From Streptomyces sp. AC555_RSS877 (lineage in GTDB: Bacteria; Actinomycetota; Actinomycetes; Streptomycetales; Streptomycetaceae), in the NCBI RefSeq assembly GCF_019049245.1, contig NZ_JAGMUK010000024.1, positions 62,001 through 126,000 on the forward strand: a DNA stretch of 64,000 nt. Reading direction: 5' to 3'. Positions 1 through 7,540 of this stretch are shown one piece after another. The position numbers were made by a program, and so were the translations under genes. A model generated the notes under the pieces. It was not told the DNA's origin. It saw nothing but the letters and a program-made list of their open reading frames with translations, and made no database searches. The first letter of the stretch is position 1. Each line of letters starts with the position of its first letter.

Positions 1-57
1 CCGGAGGGTTGCGTGCCACTTTTCTCCGACGGCATCACCTTGGACCGAATTGCCCAT
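1..57 (-). CDS. Start of next hopanoid-operon gene (partial)
   Basis: An ATG at 57-55 overlaps the TGA of the upstream hpnD gene by one base (TGATG), so a further gene of the operon begins here and runs off the left edge. Only 19 codons are visible (MGNSVQGDAVGEKW...). In other Streptomyces hopanoid clusters the gene after hpnD is the FAD-dependent squalene-forming enzyme hpnE or a polyprenyl synthase. The visible residues are too few to choose, so the function is inferred from position only. Confidence 0.5.
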   Translation of the reverse strand, partial: MGNSVQGDAVGEKWHATLR

Positions 58-1007
58 CAGGTGCGCCTCCTGACGGCCCGCCGGGTCACATGCCGGGCGT
101 CCAGGCCGGACAGGCCCCGCACGGCGACGTACGCCTTCTCCCGCCCGGGCAGCGAGACCCGGCCGCGCAGCACGGCCTCCGGGTCGCGCTCGATGCGGTC
201 GAGGAGGCGGCGGTAGATGCCGGCCATGGCGGCGACACAGGCGCCGCTGCGCCGGTCGAGCATGGGGAGCAGCCGGTAGCCCTCGGCGAAAAGGGCGCGG
301 GCCCGACGCACTTCGAAGTGCACGAGGCCCGCGAAGTCGGCGCCCTCCGGTGGTTTCGGCCCCTTGAAGCCGGCCGAGCAGCCGAACTTGGCGAGGTCGT
401 CGGCGGGCAGATAGGTGCGCCCGCCCTCGGCGTCCTCACGGACGTCTCTGAGGATGTTGGTGAGCTGGAGCGCGAGCCCGAGCGTGTCGGCGTACTCCGG
501 CGCGCGCTCGGCGCCGCGCGCCCCCGGTTCCGTACCGAACACGCCGAGGGAGAGCCGCCCGATGGCGCCCGCCACACAGCGGCAGTACACCTTCAGGTCG
601 TCCCAGGTCTCGTAGGTCTCGCCGCGTACGTCCATCAGGACGCCGTCGATGAGTTCGTCCAGGCCGCCGAGCGGGATCGGGAAGGTCTCGGCGGCGTGGG
701 CGAGGGCGACGGCGACCGGGTCGGTGTCGTCCTCGGAGACCGAGCCGTGGCGCACCCGGGCCAGCATCGCCCGGGTGTCCTCGAGTCTCTCGCTCTTGAC
801 GTCGCCGGCCAGCGCGCCGTCGCCGATGTCGTCGACGCGCCGGGAGAAGGCGTAGAGCGCCGACATCGCGCGGCGCTTGGGCGTCGGCAGCAGTCTGATG
901 CCGTACGCGAAGTTACGGGCCTGCTGTCCGGTGACGGCCTCGCAGTAGCTGTAGGCGGCGAGTACCGGTGCGGGCACGTCCTGTTCCGACTCCACGGTCC
1001 GGATCAC
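57..1007 (-). CDS. hpnD: Presqualene diphosphate synthase HpnD
   Basis: This 316-residue squalene/phytoene-synthase-family protein is expected to condense two farnesyl diphosphates to presqualene diphosphate, the first step of the HpnCDE route to squalene for hopanoids. The first aspartate-rich motif is FSRRVDDIGDG (Asp59, Asp60, Asp63) and the second is NILRDVREDA near residue 205, both needed for Mg-diphosphate binding. The length is normal for the family. Its start overlaps the stop of hpnC by 4 nt (ATGA), indicating translational coupling. Paralogy with the neighbouring hpnC is obvious; the HpnD call rests on order and on the longer, more typical prenyltransferase signature. Confidence 0.9.
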   Translation of the reverse strand: MIRTVESEQDVPAPVLAAYSYCEAVTGQQARNFAYGIRLLPTPKRRAMSALYAFSRRVDDIGDGALAGDVKSERLEDTRAMLARVRHGSVSEDDTDPVAVALAHAAETFPIPLGGLDELIDGVLMDVRGETYETWDDLKVYCRCVAGAIGRLSLGVFGTEPGARGAERAPEYADTLGLALQLTNILRDVREDAEGGRTYLPADDLAKFGCSAGFKGPKPPEGADFAGLVHFEVRRARALFAEGYRLLPMLDRRSGACVAAMAGIYRRLLDRIERDPEAVLRGRVSLPGREKAYVAVRGLSGLDARHVTRRAVRRRT

Positions 1008-1906
1008 CCCTTTCCTCGCAGAGTCACGCCCACCTGACGCAGCAACTGGATCTTGCCGGGCTTGGGCGGGCCGGGAAGTACGTCGTATTCGGCGGCGGCG
1101 ATCGCGCCGATCGCCGCCCTTCCTCCTGCCACGAACCCTGCGAGCAGCAGCCTCAACCTGCCGTGGACGCTACCCACCAGGGGGGCGCCTTCATTCAGGA
1201 GATCGCGGGCGCGTTGCGCTTCGTATGCAACCAGGGCACGCACCGATGCGCTCCCCGACGTCGTGGCGAGGTCCGCTTCCTGGACGTGAAAACGCTTCAT
1301 GTCCGCGGCGGGCAGGTAGATGCGGTCGCGGCCGAGGTCCTCGGCGACGTCCTGGAGGTGTTCGACGATCTGCAGGGCCGTGCAGATCGCGTCGGAAAGC
1401 CGGACCCGCTCGGGGGTCGAGGTGCCGGTGACGGCGAGGACGAGACGGCCTACGGGGTTGGCGGACAGCTCGCAGTAGGCGAGCAGGTCGTCGTAGGTCT
1501 CGTAGCGCGTGACCAGCTGGTCCTGCCGGTTGGCGGCGATCAGGCCGAGGAAGGGCTCGGGGCTCAGTGCGCGGCGGCGGACGGTCGGCTGGAGGCGGCG
1601 CAGCAGCGGATGGCGCGGGGTCGAGTCGAAGACCCTGCGGAGGTCCGCCTCGAAGGCGTCCAGCAGAAGCAGCCGGTCCTCGGCGTCCTCGGGCGACACG
1701 CCGAGCAGGCGGGCGTCGGCCCCGCCGGGGGCCAGGTCGCCGTCGCCGATGTCGTCGACGAGGCGGGCGAAGCCGTAGACGGCCATGAGGTCGTCGCGCC
1801 AGGCCCTGGGCAGGAAGAAGGGAGCCACCGGGAAGTTCTCCGCCGCCGCCTTGTCGAGCGTGCCGCGCTCCGTCTCGCCGGGGCGCGGCATGCCGCTGCC
1901 CGTCAC
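1004..1906 (-). CDS. hpnC: Hydroxysqualene synthase HpnC
   Basis: This is a squalene/phytoene-synthase-family protein of about 300 residues. In the HpnCDE pathway HpnC converts presqualene diphosphate to hydroxysqualene. The motifs FARLVDDIGDGD (Asp51, Asp52, Asp55 from the chosen start) and HLQDVAEDL are visible. The frame stays open to 1936, but conserved sequence begins at TLDKAAAENFPVAPFF, so a GTG at 1906 or the ATG at 1891 is a better start than the GTG at 1936. It lies directly before hpnD with a 4-nt overlap and is the first gene of this operon in the window. Confidence 0.85.
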   Translation of the reverse strand: MTGSGMPRPGETERGTLDKAAAENFPVAPFFLPRAWRDDLMAVYGFARLVDDIGDGDLAPGGADARLLGVSPEDAEDRLLLLDAFEADLRRVFDSTPRHPLLRRLQPTVRRRALSPEPFLGLIAANRQDQLVTRYETYDDLLAYCELSANPVGRLVLAVTGTSTPERVRLSDAICTALQIVEHLQDVAEDLGRDRIYLPAADMKRFHVQEADLATTSGSASVRALVAYEAQRARDLLNEGAPLVGSVHGRLRLLLAGFVAGGRAAIGAIAAAEYDVLPGPPKPGKIQLLRQVGVTLRGKG

Positions 1907-2110
1907 CGCTGACTGCCCGCGGCGGGGACGGCACACGCTGCGTGGAGCTGGGGAGTTTCCGTAGCCATTGCCGTCACATCTCCCGTTCTACACCGCCGAC
2001 CCAATGCACACTATTTCGGACACGCCGCTCGGCCTTCCGTGCAGCCGCCCCGCTGGAGGGTGTCGCGCTTTATCGCCCTACTTGCCGCGATTCGGGACCG
2101 GTCCAGCTTA

Positions 2111-2122
2111 CGTTGTACAACG
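2111..2122. promoter_or_regulatory. Palindrome CGTTGTACAACG, possible operator
   Basis: A perfect 12-bp palindrome lies about 200 bp upstream of hpnC in the non-coding gap. It could be a regulator site for the hopanoid operon. No nearby second copy was seen, so the call is tentative. Confidence 0.3.
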
Positions 2123-2224
2123 CTCCAAGGATCTCCGGGGTGTCCTGCGCATCACAACAACACACCGATTGGGGTCAAGATTCCTAAGCGGGGCCGAAGT
2201 TGACGCTTCCTTTGCAGACGCGGA

Positions 2225-2251
2225 GCCCCGCCGGAGCAGTTCCGGCGGGGC
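2225..2251 (-). terminator. Hairpin terminator after ABC transporter operon
   Basis: The 11-bp arms GCCCCGCCGGA and TCCGGCGGGGC are separated by a 5-nt loop about 40 nt beyond the stop of the ATPase gene. There is no T-run, which is common for Streptomyces terminators. Confidence 0.6.
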
Positions 2252-2293
2252 CCTGGGAAGCGGGGTGGGCTCTTTCGCCCACGTCCTTGTGGA

Positions 2294-3073
2294 CTACTTG
2301 CCCGTGAACTTCTCGTACTCCTTGAGGACCTCGTCCGTCGGACCGTCCATGCGCAGCTCGCCCCGTTCCAGCCACAGGACACGGTTGCAGGTGTCACGGA
2401 TCGACTTGTTGTTGTGACTGACGAGAAACACGGTGCCGGCCTCCTTGCGCAGTTCCCGGATGCGCTCCTCGGAGCGCTTCTGGAACTTGCGGTCGCCGGT
2501 GGCCAGGGCCTCGTCGATCATCAGGACGTCGTGGTCCTTGGCAGCGGCGATGGAGAACCGCAGCCGGGCCGCCATGCCGGAGGAGTAGGTACGCATCGGG
2601 AGAGTGATGAAGTCGCCCTTCTCGTTGATGCCGGAGAAGTCGACGATCTCCTGGTAGCGCTCCTTGATCTGCTCGCGCGTCATCCCCATGGCGAGGCCGC
2701 CCAGTATGACGTTCCGCTCGCCCGTGAGGTCGTTCATGAGGGCCGCGTTGACGCCGAGCAGGGAGGGCTGGCCGTCGGTGTAGACCTTGCCCTGCTCGGC
2801 GGGCAGCAGGCCCGCGATGGCACGCAAGAGGGTCGACTTGCCGGAGCCGTTGGAGCCGATCAGACCGATGGCCTCGCCGCGGTAGGCGACGAAGGAGACG
2901 CCCTTGACGGCGTGCACCTTGCGCACACCGCGCTCCTCGCCACGCTTGAGTATGCGGCTGAGCGCGGCGGTGGCGCTGCCCTTGCCGGTCTTGGCGCCGT
3001 TGACGCGGTAGACGATGTGCAGCTCGTCCGCGATGACGGTGGGGATGTGCCCGTCGTTCCTGTCCTCAGCCAC
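2294..3073 (-). CDS. ABC-2 exporter ATP-binding protein (TagH/Wzt-like)
   Basis: This 259-residue ATPase belongs to the polysaccharide/teichoic-acid export class. Walker A is GSNGSGKST, the signature is YSSGMAARL (the degenerate form typical of TagH/Wzt ATPases) and Walker B is DVLMIDEA. It lacks the long C-terminal substrate-binding domain of some Wzt proteins. The GTG start overlaps the stop of the permease gene by 8 nt, so the two form one transporter. As the last genes of the CDP-alcohol/glycosyltransferase operon, the pair most likely exports its product across the membrane; the substrate is unknown. Confidence 0.88.
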   Translation of the reverse strand: MAEDRNDGHIPTVIADELHIVYRVNGAKTGKGSATAALSRILKRGEERGVRKVHAVKGVSFVAYRGEAIGLIGSNGSGKSTLLRAIAGLLPAEQGKVYTDGQPSLLGVNAALMNDLTGERNVILGGLAMGMTREQIKERYQEIVDFSGINEKGDFITLPMRTYSSGMAARLRFSIAAAKDHDVLMIDEALATGDRKFQKRSEERIRELRKEAGTVFLVSHNNKSIRDTCNRVLWLERGELRMDGPTDEVLKEYEKFTGK

Positions 3074-3995
3074 GGCCGTACCTCTCCTCCGCCTTCCAGA
3101 AGTACACGAAACCGCCGAGGGCGAGGAGCACGGCCCAGCCGCCCGCCGCGGCCCACACGTGATCGGGCAGGTTCTCGCTGCCGTAGGGGTCCATCAGCGC
3201 GAAGCGCATCAGGTCCATGTAGATGGCCGCCGGGTTCCACTGCAGGACCGTCGCGATCCAGGCCGGCTTGTCCGCCAGCATGATCGGGATGGAGAACATC
3301 ACGCCGGACGCGTACATCCACGTACGCATCACGAACGGCATGAGCTGGGCCAGGTCCGGGGTCTTGGCTCCCGCCCGGGCCATGATCAGCGCGAGGCCGG
3401 TGTTGAAGAGGAACTGCAGGACGAGGACCGGCGCGATCAGCAGCCAGGACAGGTCGGGATAGTGGCCGAAGCCGATCACCACGGCGAACAGCACGATCAT
3501 CGAGGCCAGCAGCTGCTGGAGCTGCTGGAACGCGAAGGACACCGGCAGCGAGGCACGTGGGAAGTGCAGCGCGCGGACCAGGCCGAGGTTGCCGGAGATC
3601 GCCCGGACACCCGCCATGACCGAGCTCTGCGTGAAGGTGAACACGAACACGCCCGTGACCAGGAAGGGGATGTACACCTCCTTCGGCATGCCGCGGCTGG
3701 CGTTCAGGATGACGCCGAAGATGAAGAAGTACACGGCCGCGTTCAGCAGCGGGGTGGCCACCTGCCACAGCTGCCCGAGCTTGGCCTGGCTGTACTGAGC
3801 GGTCAGCTTCGCCCGCGAGAAGGCGATGATGAAGTGACGCCGGTCCCAGAGCTGGCGGACGTACTCGACGAGGGAGGGCCGGGCGCCGCTCACGGTCAGA
3901 CCGTACTTCTCGGCGAGCCGTGCCGCCGTCAGGCCCTCGTCGGGCGGTACGGGCGCGCTCACCGCGACCGTGCCGTCGTGCGTTGTCTCACTCAC
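3066..3995 (-). CDS. ABC-2 type exporter permease (TagG/Wzm-like)
   Basis: This 309-residue integral membrane protein has about six hydrophobic segments and a cytosolic N-terminal region of about 75 residues. LWDRRHFIIAFSRAKLTAQY and LGQLWQVATPLLNAAVYFFI are typical of ABC-2 polysaccharide exporters. The GTG start at 3995 follows a gap of about 96 nt after the GT2 gene, so it may have its own promoter or belong to the long operon upstream. It overlaps the ATPase gene by 8 nt. Predicted role: membrane channel for export of a lipid-linked glycan or phosphopolymer. Confidence 0.87.
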   Translation of the reverse strand: MSETTHDGTVAVSAPVPPDEGLTAARLAEKYGLTVSGARPSLVEYVRQLWDRRHFIIAFSRAKLTAQYSQAKLGQLWQVATPLLNAAVYFFIFGVILNASRGMPKEVYIPFLVTGVFVFTFTQSSVMAGVRAISGNLGLVRALHFPRASLPVSFAFQQLQQLLASMIVLFAVVIGFGHYPDLSWLLIAPVLVLQFLFNTGLALIMARAGAKTPDLAQLMPFVMRTWMYASGVMFSIPIMLADKPAWIATVLQWNPAAIYMDLMRFALMDPYGSENLPDHVWAAAGGWAVLLALGGFVYFWKAEERYGRG

Positions 3996-4091
3996 TAGTG
4001 GAAACTTTCGTCTTCGGGATGCGCAGCCTGTGCGGGCATGGCGTGAGCCCGGAACCTCGGTACGGCCCCGGTGCTCTCAGGAACGAGCTTG

Positions 4092-4985
4092 TCAGATGAC
4101 AGGGGGCCGGCCCAGCCGAGTCAGCCGCCACACCGTACGCCACTTCATGGGCCGGCGCGGGCCGCAGGGCGTGGTCCAGCCTTCCCGGAATCCGCCGAGC
4201 CACGCCTTCAGGGCGGGGCGCGAAGGGCGGCGCACCAGGGTGAGCAGCAGCCAGACACCGAGGTAGACGGGTATCAGGGGCCTGGGCAGGTTGCGGCGGG
4301 CGAGCCAGACACGGTTGCGGGCGACCATGCGGTGGTAGACCGCGTGCCGCGAGGGCGCGGTCGTGGGGTGGTACAGCACCATGTCGGACCGGTAGTCGAT
4401 CATCCAGCCCGCGTCGAGGGCCCGCCATGCCAGGTCGGTTTCCTCGTGGGCGTAGAAGAATGCGTCAGGCAGGCCGCCGACGTCCGCGAAGACCTGCGTG
4501 CGGACGGCGTTGGCGCCGCCGAGGAAGGTGGTGACCCGAGAGGAGCGCATCGGGTCGGCGGCGCGCAGGCGCGGGACGTGGCGGCGCTGGGTGGTCCCGG
4601 TGCCCGGGTCCGCGATGCGGAAGCTGATGATGCCGAGTTCGGGGTCGGCCTCGAAGGCCTGACGGCACAGCTCGGCGGTGTCGTGGCCGGCGAGGAGGCC
4701 GTCGTCGTCGAGGAACAGCAGGAGGTCGACGTCGCGGCCGCCGGGACCGAAGGCCTCGATGCCGACGTTGCGACCGCCCGGTATGCCGAGGTTCTCCGGC
4801 AGTTCGATGGTGCGGACGCCCTCGGGGACGTCCGGGACGGGCGAGCCGTTGCCGACGACGACCACCTCGACCTTGTCGCCGTCCTGCTTGGCGACCGAGT
4901 CGAGCAGGGCGCGCAGCTCGTCGGGGCGGTTGCCCATCGTGATGATGACCGCGCCGACCTTGAGGGCGGAAGCCGCGGCGCTCAC
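4092..4985 (-). CDS. Family 2 glycosyltransferase
   Basis: This is a 297-residue GT-A glycosyltransferase. The N-terminal strand KVGAVIITMGNRPDELRALL is the usual GT2 opening, LLLFLDDDG (Asp93-95) is the metal/nucleotide-sugar-binding DxD-type motif, and HEETDLAWRALDAGW supplies the acidic catalytic region. The C-terminus is hydrophobic (about residues 240-265) and probably membrane-associated. Although the frame is open much further upstream, the GTG at 4985 is chosen because it overlaps the stop of the CDP-alcohol phosphotransferase gene by 4 nt and begins the conserved domain. It probably decorates the lipid or polymer made by this operon. Confidence 0.87.
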   Translation of the reverse strand: MSAAASALKVGAVIITMGNRPDELRALLDSVAKQDGDKVEVVVVGNGSPVPDVPEGVRTIELPENLGIPGGRNVGIEAFGPGGRDVDLLLFLDDDGLLAGHDTAELCRQAFEADPELGIISFRIADPGTGTTQRRHVPRLRAADPMRSSRVTTFLGGANAVRTQVFADVGGLPDAFFYAHEETDLAWRALDAGWMIDYRSDMVLYHPTTAPSRHAVYHRMVARNRVWLARRNLPRPLIPVYLGVWLLLTLVRRPSRPALKAWLGGFREGWTTPCGPRRPMKWRTVWRLTRLGRPPVI

Positions 4986-5761
4986 TTCAGCCTGCTCGAC
5001 GCGAGGATGGACACGAGGTGCAGCAGGGTCTGCAGGAGGGCGATGCCGGCCAGCACCGCGACGCCGAGACGGGAGAAGAACAGGTCGTCCCGCACCGTGT
5101 CCAGGATCGCCAGGACCAGGATGAGCAGGGATGCCTCGATCCCGAGCACCAGGCGGTGGAACTTCAGTGCCGCGGCGGCCCTGCGGGCCAGCGCCATGCC
5201 GGACGAGCGCGGCTCGGACGCCGCCTCCTTGACGGGCGGCAGCCCGCCCTGGTGGCGGGCGACGCCGACGAGGTCGGTCTCGGCCTTGATCAGGATCGCG
5301 CCGAGGGCGGCGAGCGTGCCGAGGAAGGCCCACAGCCAGTCGATCCGCCCGGAGCCCCACAGGTCGGCGGCGCGCAGGCCGAAGCCGACGAGCACCGCCG
5401 CGTCGGTCAGATAGGCGCCGACCCGGTCCAGGTAGACCCCGCCGAGCGAGTACTGCTTCTTCCAGCGCGCGATCTCGCCGTCGACGCAGTCCAGCAGCAG
5501 GTACATCTGGACGCACACCACACCGAGCACGGCGCCCGGGATCCCCGGCACCAGGAGTGCCGGGGCCGCCAGGACACCGAAGACGGTCATCAGGTACGTG
5601 AGCTGGTTGGGCGTGACCCTGGTGTTGACCAGGTAGCGGTCGACCCGCAGGGACACCTCACGCATGTAGAGGCGCCCCATCCAGTGCTCACCGCTGCGCC
5701 GGTCCTTCACCCCCGGGGGGTGAACGACCGGTCGGAGTTCAGCTACCGATGGCCTTGACAT
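4982..5761 (-). CDS. CDP-alcohol phosphotransferase with atypical motif
   Basis: This 259-residue membrane protein of the CDP-alcohol phosphotransferase family moves a phospho-group from a CDP-alcohol to an acceptor alcohol. The motif is DCVDGEIAR (Asp91, Asp94, Gly95, Ala98, Arg99), then Gly108 and Asp112. The position of the fourth aspartate, the proposed catalytic base, is Ala116 (LDRVGAYLTD); the next acid is Asp120. The ATG at 5761 lies inside the end of the dehydrogenase gene (23-nt overlap) and gives the conserved opening SVAELRPVVHPPGVKDRRSG. The donor is probably made by the nucleotidyltransferase of the same operon; the donor alcohol is unknown. Confidence 0.88.
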   Translation of the reverse strand: MSRPSVAELRPVVHPPGVKDRRSGEHWMGRLYMREVSLRVDRYLVNTRVTPNQLTYLMTVFGVLAAPALLVPGIPGAVLGVVCVQMYLLLDCVDGEIARWKKQYSLGGVYLDRVGAYLTDAAVLVGFGLRAADLWGSGRIDWLWAFLGTLAALGAILIKAETDLVGVARHQGGLPPVKEAASEPRSSGMALARRAAAALKFHRLVLGIEASLLILVLAILDTVRDDLFFSRLGVAVLAGIALLQTLLHLVSILASSRLK

Positions 5762-6800
5762 AGTCGGCGTAGATGTCCTTGATCTGTTCGGTCTTGAGGT
5801 CGAGGTGTTCGAGGATCGTGTATCGGCTGGGCCGGGTCTCCGGGGCGAACTCCACGACCCGGACGAACTCGGCCACCGTGAAGCCGATCTCCTCCGGCAG
5901 CACAGGCAGCCCGTGACGGCGCAGTACCTCGGCCATGTAGGCGGACTCCTCGTGGGCTCCGCGCAGGTACATCGCGAAGGCCGCGCCCAGTCCGCACTGC
6001 TCGCCGTGGGCGGCCGCCCGCTTGGGGAACAGCAGGTCGAAGGCGTGGTTGATCTCGTGGCACGCCCCGGAGGAGGGGCGGGAGTCGCCGGACACCGACA
6101 TCGCGATGCCGCTGAGGACCAGCGCCTCGGCGAGCACCTGGAGGAAGTCGTTGTCCCCGATGCCGCCGGGGTGCCGCAGCACGGCCTCACCGGCCTGCCG
6201 GGCCATGGCCGCGGCGAGGCCGTCGATCTTCTCGCCCTTGACGCGGTTGGCGAGTTCCCAGTCGGCGATCGCGGAGATGTTGGAGATCGCGTCGCCGATG
6301 CCGGCGCGCACGAAACGCACCGGAGCCTCGCGGATGACGTCGAGGTCGATGACGACCGCGATCGGGTTCGGGACGCCGTAGGAGCCGCGGCCCGCGTCGT
6401 TGTCGAGCGTGGCGACCGGCGAGCACAGGCCGTCGTGCGCGAGGTTCGTCGGTACGGCGACCAGCGGCAGGCCGACGCGTGCCGCGGCGAACTTGGCGCA
6501 GTCGATGATCTTGCCGCCGCCGAGGCCCACGACGGCGTCGAAGTGGCCGGCCTTTATGTCGCTGGCCAGCCGGACCGCGTCGTCGAGGGTGCCGCCGCCG
6601 ACCTCGTACCAGGTGGCACCGGGCAGCGAGGGGGTGATGCGCTCACGGAGCCTGGCGCCGGAGCCGCCGCTGACGGCGACGGCGAGCTTGCCGGAGTGCG
6701 AGATGCGTTCGTCGGCGAGCACGCAGCCCAGGTCGTCGAGGGCACCGGGGCGGATGTCGACGACGAGCGGGGAAGGGATGAGCCGGGTCAGTACTGGCAC
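5739..6800 (-). CDS. Glycerol-1-phosphate-dehydrogenase-like Fe/Zn alcohol dehydrogenase
   Basis: This 353-residue protein is of the iron-containing alcohol dehydrogenase / sn-glycerol-1-phosphate dehydrogenase / dehydroquinate synthase superfamily. The cofactor motif GLGGGKIIDCAKFAA is clear. Metal and catalytic residues lie in NLAHDGLCSPVA, GACHEINHAFD and AAHGEQCGLG. The GTG at 6800 overlaps the stop of the nucleotidyltransferase gene by 13 nt and gives the expected N-terminus PVLTRLIPSPLVVDI. It probably reduces a keto-phosphate to the alcohol phosphate that is then activated with CTP. Whether the product is sn-glycerol-1-phosphate or another polyol phosphate cannot be told from sequence. 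Confidence 0.85.
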   Translation of the reverse strand: MPVLTRLIPSPLVVDIRPGALDDLGCVLADERISHSGKLAVAVSGGSGARLRERITPSLPGATWYEVGGGTLDDAVRLASDIKAGHFDAVVGLGGGKIIDCAKFAAARVGLPLVAVPTNLAHDGLCSPVATLDNDAGRGSYGVPNPIAVVIDLDVIREAPVRFVRAGIGDAISNISAIADWELANRVKGEKIDGLAAAMARQAGEAVLRHPGGIGDNDFLQVLAEALVLSGIAMSVSGDSRPSSGACHEINHAFDLLFPKRAAAHGEQCGLGAAFAMYLRGAHEESAYMAEVLRRHGLPVLPEEIGFTVAEFVRVVEFAPETRPSRYTILEHLDLKTEQIKDIYADYVKAIGS

Positions 6801-7540
6801 GCGATCTCCCGTCCACGGGCGAGATCGTCGTGGTTGTCGATCTCCACCCACTTGACGTCGCCGATCGGCGCCACGTCGATACGGAAGCCGCGGTTCACGA
6901 GTTCCTGGTAGCCGTGCTCGTAGAACTGCTGCGGGTCGGTCTCCCAGACCGTCTTCAGCGCGTCGGCCAGCTCCGGGGCGGCGTCGCCCTCGATGAGCGT
7001 GACGCCGATGTACTCGCCGGTGGCCTCGGAGGGGTCCATCAGCTTGGTGATCTTCGTCATGCCCTTGGCTGGGTCGACGACGACCTTCATCTCCTCGTCG
7101 GCCAGGGACTTCACCGTGTCGAGGGCGAGGATGATCTTCTTGCCGTCGCCGCGGGCGGCGAGCAGCGTCTTCTCGACGGAGACCGGGTGGACGGTGTCGC
7201 CGTTGGCGAGGATCACGCCGTCCTTGAGGGCGTCACGACCGCACCACAGGGAGTAGGCGTTGTTCCACTCCTCGGCCTTGTCGTTGTCGATGAGGGTGAG
7301 CTTGAGGCCGTACTTCTGCTCCAGGGCCGCCTTGCGCTCGTACACGGCTTCCTTGCGGTAGCCGACGATGATCGCGACCTCGGTCAGACCGATCTCGGCG
7401 AAGTTGGCGAGGGTCAGGTCCAGCACCGTGGGTTCGCCCTCTATGCCCGCGGGCCCCACCGGCACCAGCGCCTTGGGAAGGCTGTCGGTGTAGGGGCGCA
7501 GACGCCGTCCGGCGCCGGCCGCCAGCACGAGGCCGATCAT
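6788..7540 (-). CDS. Sugar/polyol-phosphate nucleotidyltransferase
   Basis: This 250-residue protein has a Rossmann-like nucleotidyltransferase fold. The NTP-binding motif is LAAGAGRRLRPYTDSLPKAL at the N-terminus, and GDTVHP is the metal-binding aspartate region. It resembles LicC/phosphocholine or polyol-phosphate cytidylyltransferases. Between two CDP-alcohol phosphotransferases and a G1PDH-like enzyme, it most likely makes the CDP-alcohol donor. Its ATG overlaps the preceding stop and its own stop lies inside the following gene, so the genes are translationally coupled. Confidence 0.85.
   Translation of the reverse strand: MIGLVLAAGAGRRLRPYTDSLPKALVPVGPAGIEGEPTVLDLTLANFAEIGLTEVAIIVGYRKEAVYERKAALEQKYGLKLTLIDNDKAEEWNNAYSLWCGRDALKDGVILANGDTVHPVSVEKTLLAARGDGKKIILALDTVKSLADEEMKVVVDPAKGMTKITKLMDPSEATGEYIGVTLIEGDAAPELADALKTVWETDPQQFYEHGYQELVNRGFRIDVAPIGDVKWVEIDNHDDLARGREIACQY

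Larger units (their letters stand above)
1937..2293. other. Intergenic region upstream of hpnC
   Basis: These 357 bases carry no convincing gene. They contain the promoter region of the hopanoid operon (read leftwards), a perfect 12-bp palindrome at 2111-2122 and a terminator-like hairpin at 2225-2251 following the ABC transporter operon. The stretch 1985-2130 is noticeably richer in A/T than its surroundings, as expected of a promoter. Confidence 0.6.

Noticed and set aside
5739..6800. Archaeal-type ether-lipid synthesis from the G1PDH-like gene beside isoprenoid genes
   Set aside because: There is no geranylgeranylglyceryl phosphate synthase (PcrB-like) gene and the operon context is CDP-alcohol chemistry and export.
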